From positions 248,001 to 312,000 of the forward strand of contig JAGFNQ010008732.1 in NCBI GenBank assembly GCA_024364735.1: a stretch of 64,000 nt of DNA, given 5' to 3'. This document shows positions 58,396-64,000 of the stretch, in pieces (the stretch's first letter is position 1; each line of letters begins with the position of its first letter). The DNA comes from Boesenbergia rotunda. Taxonomy: Eukaryota; Streptophyta; Magnoliopsida; Zingiberales; Zingiberaceae. Made by a program: the position numbers and the translations under genes. Under the pieces are notes generated by a model. That model had not been told where the DNA came from. It searched no databases and saw only the letters and a program-made list of their open reading frames with translations.

Positions 58396-58626
58396 ATGGA
58401 GACGACGTGGGCCGATAGGGACGCAGCGTGGACCGAGAGGGGCGCAGCGAGGGATGCAGAGTTGAGAGATTTGTGGGCCCGCCAAGTATACACTGAGGAG
58501 TTAGTGCGTCACATGCAAGCTTTTGCAGCAACCCTATCGCCTATGACACAGATGGCCGCCCCTCCCGCCCCTCCTCGTTTTGAGTCTCAGGAGACGCAGG
58601 ATCCTGAGGAGACCCCAGATGAGTAG
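58396..58626 (+). pseudogene. TNPA-like C-terminal fragment of the CACTA element
   Basis: A 76-residue frame, METTWADRDAAWTERGAA... to ETPDE, rich in Asp/Glu/Arg/Ala with helical, coiled-coil character. Position after the transposase matches the second gene of CACTA elements (Ptta/En/Spm 'plant transposase' C-terminus); the assignment rests on position and composition. Without the usual N-terminal part it is probably a fragment. Confidence 0.5.
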
Positions 58627-59807
58627 AGACATTTTTGTGATATGTTATATTTTTTTGTCTATATTTTACAAAATCAAATTATTAGACTATCTAGTTTGTT
58701 ATTATATGCATCAGTAATTGTTTCTTATTTGTTTATTTTCGTTAACAGATTGAAATTATCAGAGTTTAATTCATATATTGGCTGGGTTGAAAGGTATGTA
58801 TATTGGAGATTTGAACCTTTCATTCAATGTTATTTACATTTTCTATATCAGTTACAGTTACGCTAATTAGTTATGTTTTTAATAATATTATTTGATCATT
58901 GTATTTAACTTTTATTTATATAGTTTCTCTTCTATTGTGCAGAATTATTATTCCTTTTGATTCCAGTATTGACTCTGTGTTCATGGACATATTGTTTTTC
59001 TACCAGACTATAATTTTTGTATTATATATTAACTCTGTGTTGATTACGATACTTATATGATATGTTTGGCTTTGGATTTTGTATATATGTATTTGATACA
59101 TGTTTGATGTGTGTTTGGATATGAAATTTGTTGGTTTGTATGTATTTTATTAGGATCTCATTGTGTGTTGTGATTTGAATGATATTGTATATATTGAATG
59201 CATATATGGGAAGGGGAAAAGAAGAAACCACCTGCTGGAAATTTTCCAGGAATAGCGACGGAATAGTCATATTCCGTCGCTGATAGCGATGGATATTTAC
59301 TATATCCGTCGCAAATAGCGACGGATAATTAACTTTCCATCGTCAATTACGATAAAATAGCGACGGATAATTGACTAATCCGTCGTTATTAGCGACGGAT
59401 ATTTGACTTTCCATCGCTAATTTATCCGGGACACGTCACCACTCTGCGGCTGGGAATTTGAGATGGGGGATATGTATTAGCGACGGATATTAAATAAATA
59501 ATCTGTCGCTAATAGCGACGGATTTGGGGTATCCGTCGCTACCCCTCAGCTGCGACGGAAAGATAACCGACAGCTCTCATTCCGTCGCTAATCCGTCACT
59601 AATTGTGTTTAGCGACGGAATAGTAACGAAATATGTCTGTTGCTATTTGCTTGAATTTTTGTAGTGTCTATTTAGTTTTTGGATGTCTATTTTTTGATAT
59701 TCGTGCGAGAATCAACAGGTTTAGAACATCGTTTCTGATGTTCGTACATGAATCAACAGATTCAATAGTTGATTTCGATATTCGTGTGTGAATAACATAA
59801 TCGATAG

Positions 59808-62629
59808 TGTTAAAACCGAGATTTTTGTGTTCCTTTGGAAATTTTCGGAAATAGACCCTAGGGTTTAATTGGGTTTTCGGATGAGGTTGGGAGAGTGAAG
59901 GGATTTAAAAGCTAAGTTGGAGGGTTTTTATTGCTAAAACTCAAAATTAAGGGCGAGATTGTAATTAACTAAACAAGTGGGCTTTTTGCAATTGCCCCCT
60001 CACTTATAAAACCTCTCCTCACCCCGCTGCCCTAGCCCAAACCCGACGGCCACTCTCACCTCTCCTCTCTCGCTGCCCTACCCGAACCCGACGCCACCTC
60101 CTTCATCGTCTTCCTCTTCTCCTTCTCCCGTCGAGCCCTAAGTCGCCGCAGCCGAGCCCGACGTCTTCTCTCCGCGTGCCCTAGCGGCAGGAGCTTTCCT
60201 TCTCCTTCGTGCGAGTCGAGCAGGAGCTTCCATCTCCCCGGTTCTTCTTCTTCCTGCTTCTCTCTCGTTTGAGCCGACGCCAGGCCTCCCGTGCTCCCGG
60301 TGCGAAGCAACCACCGATTCCCTTCCCCGTTCTTCACGCGTGTGTGAGGTTGCTCTTGCCAGCTTCCATCTCCCAGCCACGGCATAGGTAATGGTTTTTC
60401 TTTATTAAAGATTATAGCACTTAATTACTTCCAGTAATTGATGAATTAAGGATATTGAATTCTTGAGGGATGGCTGTCGTGTGTTGGTAGGGATTTGAAG
60501 TGTGTAGCCATTGGTTTGCTGGGATTTTGACTGCGGTGGACTTGGGATCTATTGTTCCCTCAACTGTTGTTGCTGTGAAGGCCTACGATCTGAGGTAAGG
60601 GATTTATATGGTGGTTATGGCTTCTGAGAATTGTTAATTGGGATTATGGAGCAGCTTAGGTCTCATAATCAGTTTATGGAAATTAATCAGTAGCTAAACA
60701 TTGGGATTGGGTATTAAATTATGTGTGGGAACATTAACTGGTTATTAATCTTAATTACAGAAGCTAATTAGGAACCGGTCAGTTAATTGGATAGATTAAC
60801 TGAAAAAGGAAATGATTAAGTTAACCCTAGCTTAATGAATTAGATGGGGGTTAATTCTTAAGGTGAACCTAATCCTAATTACATGGAGTAATTAGAAACA
60901 TTTCTATTTAATTAAAAGTAATTAAATGGAAAGGGGCGGATTAGGTTAACCCTAAAATGGATTAGGGATTTATTTAGCTATTTACTAATTTTGTAATAGC
61001 TAATATAAATGTATCCTTTATACAGGGACTTGATTTGATTATTGTGCTGATTATTGGCGGGTGGTTCTTATCCAGTTGATACGGACTTCATCTATTGGAG
61101 GCGGGTACTTCCTGCTTGTCTTCTTAGATCCAGTTTATCTTTATGCATGGCTTGCACTTATTTATGCAGTAGGACCTTGTTTACCTTACCTGCTACCGTT
61201 TTGTTATCCTGCTTGATACTTATGCTTGACCCTAGAGTAATCTGATTTTACTTCTATACAGTCTCACCATTTGTTTATCTGAATCTGTATAGTATTGGTA
61301 AAAGCATAAGTCTGTAGATATTGATTAGCATGCCATGGTATGATTGCACTGGTGGATTCTAGTTATACTTGCATGTGTATCTAGACATGATGTTTGGGTA
61401 TGATTCATGATTATGACCTGTGCATATTAGATTGAGTCATGTGTCGATGACCTGGTAGGGTTTGCATGTATTGGAGTCATGCACCATACCTGCACTGTTT
61501 GCATGCCGGCGATCAGCGACTCCCTTGTGGTTGAGCCTGACGTCCTCTGGCACATGTTTCTGCACACACGGCCACTCATGGGTTAGTGGATACCGTAGCG
61601 TGTGTGCATTTGCTCTGTATTGCTCCGCTCAACCGCTCATGGGTAGTGGTTTTGGAGCGTGGTAGCAAGCAGGGATCCCTTCTCTTCCCATAGACCAGAG
61701 AAGATGAGAGAGATATCTCCCCCATATATATATGGGGCGGAGTGTTCACTCCACCAGCATCCTGTCCACTCGGTCACTCAGGAGCAGTGATAGCAGGGTG
61801 CGTACAGTGTCACAGCTCTACCCACTCGGCCGACACAGTATCGCCTGTCTCGGTGGCATGACTGGTGTTAGGGGGTGACCATGACATTGCATCATATGCA
61901 TACGATGCATTGTGCACTTGATTGTGTTTGCTGCATTTATTTGCTGCACTTGTTTGACATGCACATACAGGATTTATGATATATGTGTGGTATACTGACC
62001 CTGCACTAGCTCGCATGGTACGAGTCCTTTATATGATCAGGATAGGCTGATTTACTGGTATGTATGTTCAGTTTTGCATATTCTGATATTTTCTATTGAG
62101 ACTGTATCCATGTTGATTCCTTATAGCTTATTCAGCTATTATACTGCCATGCATATCTATCTATATCCGCAGAGTCCACTTGGACTCACCACCCGTCACC
62201 ATGATTTTGTTTTCAGGTTGATAGTTCGACGGAGGAGCTCAGTTGCCAGTCCCAGGGTCCCTACTACTCCGTAGCTGGTGCTTCCGCGTTCTTTTATTTC
62301 TATTCTTCGCATTTGTTATGCATTGTAGTCGATTGTTATGTCACGAGTCTGTATTCGTGCTTTATTCATTCGGCGTTGTATTTTTGAGTCCTCTGTTGGA
62401 CTTTGGGTACTTGTTTTGCTGCGCGTCTGCCCAGTGGGCAACTCTGGTGAGTTTTATAGTTTCCGCTGCATTATTTTTCGTTTTAGTATTCTTATATATC
62501 TGTTTTGAGGCCTGAGGCCTATTATTATCTGCGTGTGTTTGTATGTGTGTGTAAATTATCCGTCGGACAGGGGAGGTGCTGTCCGATTCTATATTGGATC
62601 AGCAACTCCGCCGGTCTCGGGGCGTGACA
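59808..62629 (+). mobile_element. Long LTR of a retrotransposon (about 2.8 kb), with adjacent primer-binding site
   Basis: The right end GGCGTGACA is followed by ATTTATTT and then an initiator-methionine primer-binding site, fixing the LTR end at 62629. The likely left end is TGTTAAAACCGAG at 59808, giving TGT...ACA termini; a TATAAA box at 60005-60010 and pyrimidine-rich leader follow. The left boundary is inferred from the TG terminus; no second LTR, target duplication or coding domain lies in the window. Likely a Ty3/gypsy type, by inference. Confidence 0.6.
60005..60010 (+). promoter_or_regulatory. TATA box in the LTR
   Basis: TATAAA followed by ACCTCTCCTC, upstream of a C/T-rich leader, consistent with an LTR promoter. 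Confidence 0.45.
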
Positions 62630-62637
62630 ATTTATTT

Positions 62638-62649
62638 TGGTATCAGAGC
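62638..62649 (+). other. Retrotransposon primer-binding site (initiator tRNA-Met)
   Basis: TGGTATCAGAGC is the standard plant retroelement sequence complementary to the 3' end of initiator tRNA-Met. It lies 8 bp after the ACA end of the LTR. Confidence 0.85.
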
Positions 62650-62889
62650 TCATGTTGCGAGATACCTCGGGAAATTTTTACGAGTCTTTTCGGATTTGTT
62701 CGGAGTTAATCCGATACCTACTCGGTGGGTGTTGAAGCTCGGGTTTGATGAAGTCTACCCGAGTACATTGCGGATTTAATTGGTATCAGGATTCATAAAC
62801 TCTAGTACTTATCCTGGAGGTCTAGAGTTCGAATCCTGAGAAAGGCAAAAATCCACTGGCCAGGGGTGGGAAGTACTTGTGAGTAACGA

Positions 62890-63002
62890 CCGCCCAAGAG
62901 GTCGCCAAAGGGGCCGCCAAATGAGATTTGGCCGCCCAAGGGGCCGAGGGCCGCCAAGTGGGCCGCCAGTTGGGCCGCCCAAGGGGCCAAGGGGCCGGGT
63001 CG
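62890..63002. repeat. GGCCGCCCAAG minisatellite
   Basis: Units GGCCGCCCAAGG, GGCCGCCAAGT and GGGCCGCCAGTT recur about eight times, ending at GGGTCGTTACA. The ending resembles an LTR terminus. The minus-strand frames here are repeat artefacts. Confidence 0.85.
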
Positions 63003-64000
63003 TTACAGATAGTTATTCGCTGTATCAATAGTTTTTCACTACATCAATCTAGCAAGTGGAATGTTCTTGTCAAACAAGTAAATTGGTTGAATCAAAATAA
63101 CTGAAAATGGTTAAGTTGGCCAAATTGAACAAGCAAACTCTCGACGACCAACCCTATTAAATGAGATTGGGTTAAGCGAGCCAAATAGGTAAGTTGGGTT
63201 GGGTGAGTCTGATGCTTTTGCTTAAACGCAATCATAACTAGAAGGTGGATTAAGAATCTTTGTGTAGATTTAACTACTCTTAGGTCGTGACGATATTTGA
63301 CATGGCTTGCGTCTCCTAATCAATCCAAAACTAGTTTTTTTTAAAAAATTAATTCCCCATTGCCTCCAAATTAAGATTGAAAAAGAAAGGTTCATTTGCT
63401 CTTCCCTAATGCTTAATTTTCATTCTCAGTGCGTTGGAGAGTCTATAGAGTCTAAAACTCTTAGGTTAGATTGATCTATATATGTAGTGATGAGATGATG
63501 CTGATGGAGGTGATGATTATAACTTTTATTTAGTGGTTGTACTCTTCCTAATTACTTGATTATTAACAACTTTACATAGTTTATTAGATTTGCATCTCAA
63601 AGCTTTCTTGTTGCTTGGCGAACGTACAAAACCATTTGGATGATTTAATTAATTACTAATTACTAGAGTTTCTTTCGAAGAAAAAAAGGGAAATATATTA
63701 TATAGCCTTCTAGGTTAGAGCTTGGAAGCTTGATTAAGGCATGCACATTGTGGAATGTTGAGTGCATTGAACTTTACATGATGTAGCGGGTTAATTAATT
63801 TAACCCCCAATAATTCTAATGGAATTGAACTTTTTGAATTTTGAATGGGAAAACGATTGAAAGGTTTATAAGGACATCTGATGATCCGATAATTAGGAAT
63901 AGTTATGAGGACTTTTTTAAATTATATGCAGGGACCTGATCCCAGGAATTAGATATGGGATTGGATTGGCGGATCGATCTCCGAGTTGGATTGAGGTGCG
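63003..64000. other. Gene-free right end of window
   Basis: AT-rich sequence without recognised coding, RNA or transposon signal. Confidence 0.4.

Larger units (their letters stand above)
55744..59666 (+). mobile_element. CACTA (En/Spm) DNA transposon, end to end, decayed
   Basis: The left end is CACTATAAAAATTTC and the right end GAATTTTTGTAGTG, flanked by a perfect TCT target duplication (55741-55743 and 59667-59669), giving 3,923 bp. Subterminal regions carry many copies of an AGCGACGGAT-type motif: left about 55768-55895, right about 59250-59640, in both orientations. The interior holds remnants of a TNP2-like transposase and a TNPA-like reading frame. The intact target duplication shows both ends are original, while the coding region is broken by stops and shifts, so the element is probably immobile unless helped in trans. 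Confidence 0.95.

Overview
This window is nuclear DNA from a flowering plant, very probably a monocot with a large, repeat-rich genome. Genes have canonical GT-AG introns, first exons are GC-rich with monocot-like codon bias, and transposons lie in introns and between genes. Zingiberales is a guess from the general look of the repeats; nothing seen here proves it. No rRNA gene, tRNA gene, CRISPR array or bacterial-type operon was found.

Layout. 1-11 kb: two genes on the minus strand, the 5' part of a 26S proteasome lid subunit gene (RPN12/PSMD8, running off the left edge) and upstream of it a complete ABHD17-like alpha/beta hydrolase. 11-17 kb: gene-free, with tandem duplications, MITEs and an unusual array of alternating inverted repeats. 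17.2-28.85 kb: one 11.6-kb LTR retrotransposon (LTRs about 1 kb) without recognisable gag-pol. It carries two decayed antisense genes, three tandem-repeat arrays and a nested insertion that itself contains a MITE. 29-35 kb: minisatellites and LTR-like remnants. 35.2-38.2 kb: a head-to-head pair of DUF1639 genes. 38-45 kb: repeats, including a G-rich tract and a second copy of the MITE family present in RPN12. 45.25-49.96 kb: an intact five-exon mannose-6-phosphate isomerase gene. 53-54 kb: an R2R3-MYB gene with an apparent frameshift. 55.74-59.67 kb: an end-to-end CACTA (En/Spm) transposon with a perfect 3-bp target duplication and a decayed transposase. 59.8-62.65 kb: a long LTR followed by an initiator-tRNA primer-binding site. 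The rest is unassigned.

The host genes are unrelated housekeeping or regulatory genes (protein degradation, depalmitoylase-like hydrolase, GDP-mannose/ascorbate precursor supply, transcription factor) and do not form a pathway. The most notable items are the retroelement with paired antisense genes, the alternating inverted array at 15-16.3 kb, the divergent DUF1639 paralogues, and the frameshifts in the MYB gene and in one DUF1639 gene, whose downstream frames remain conserved.
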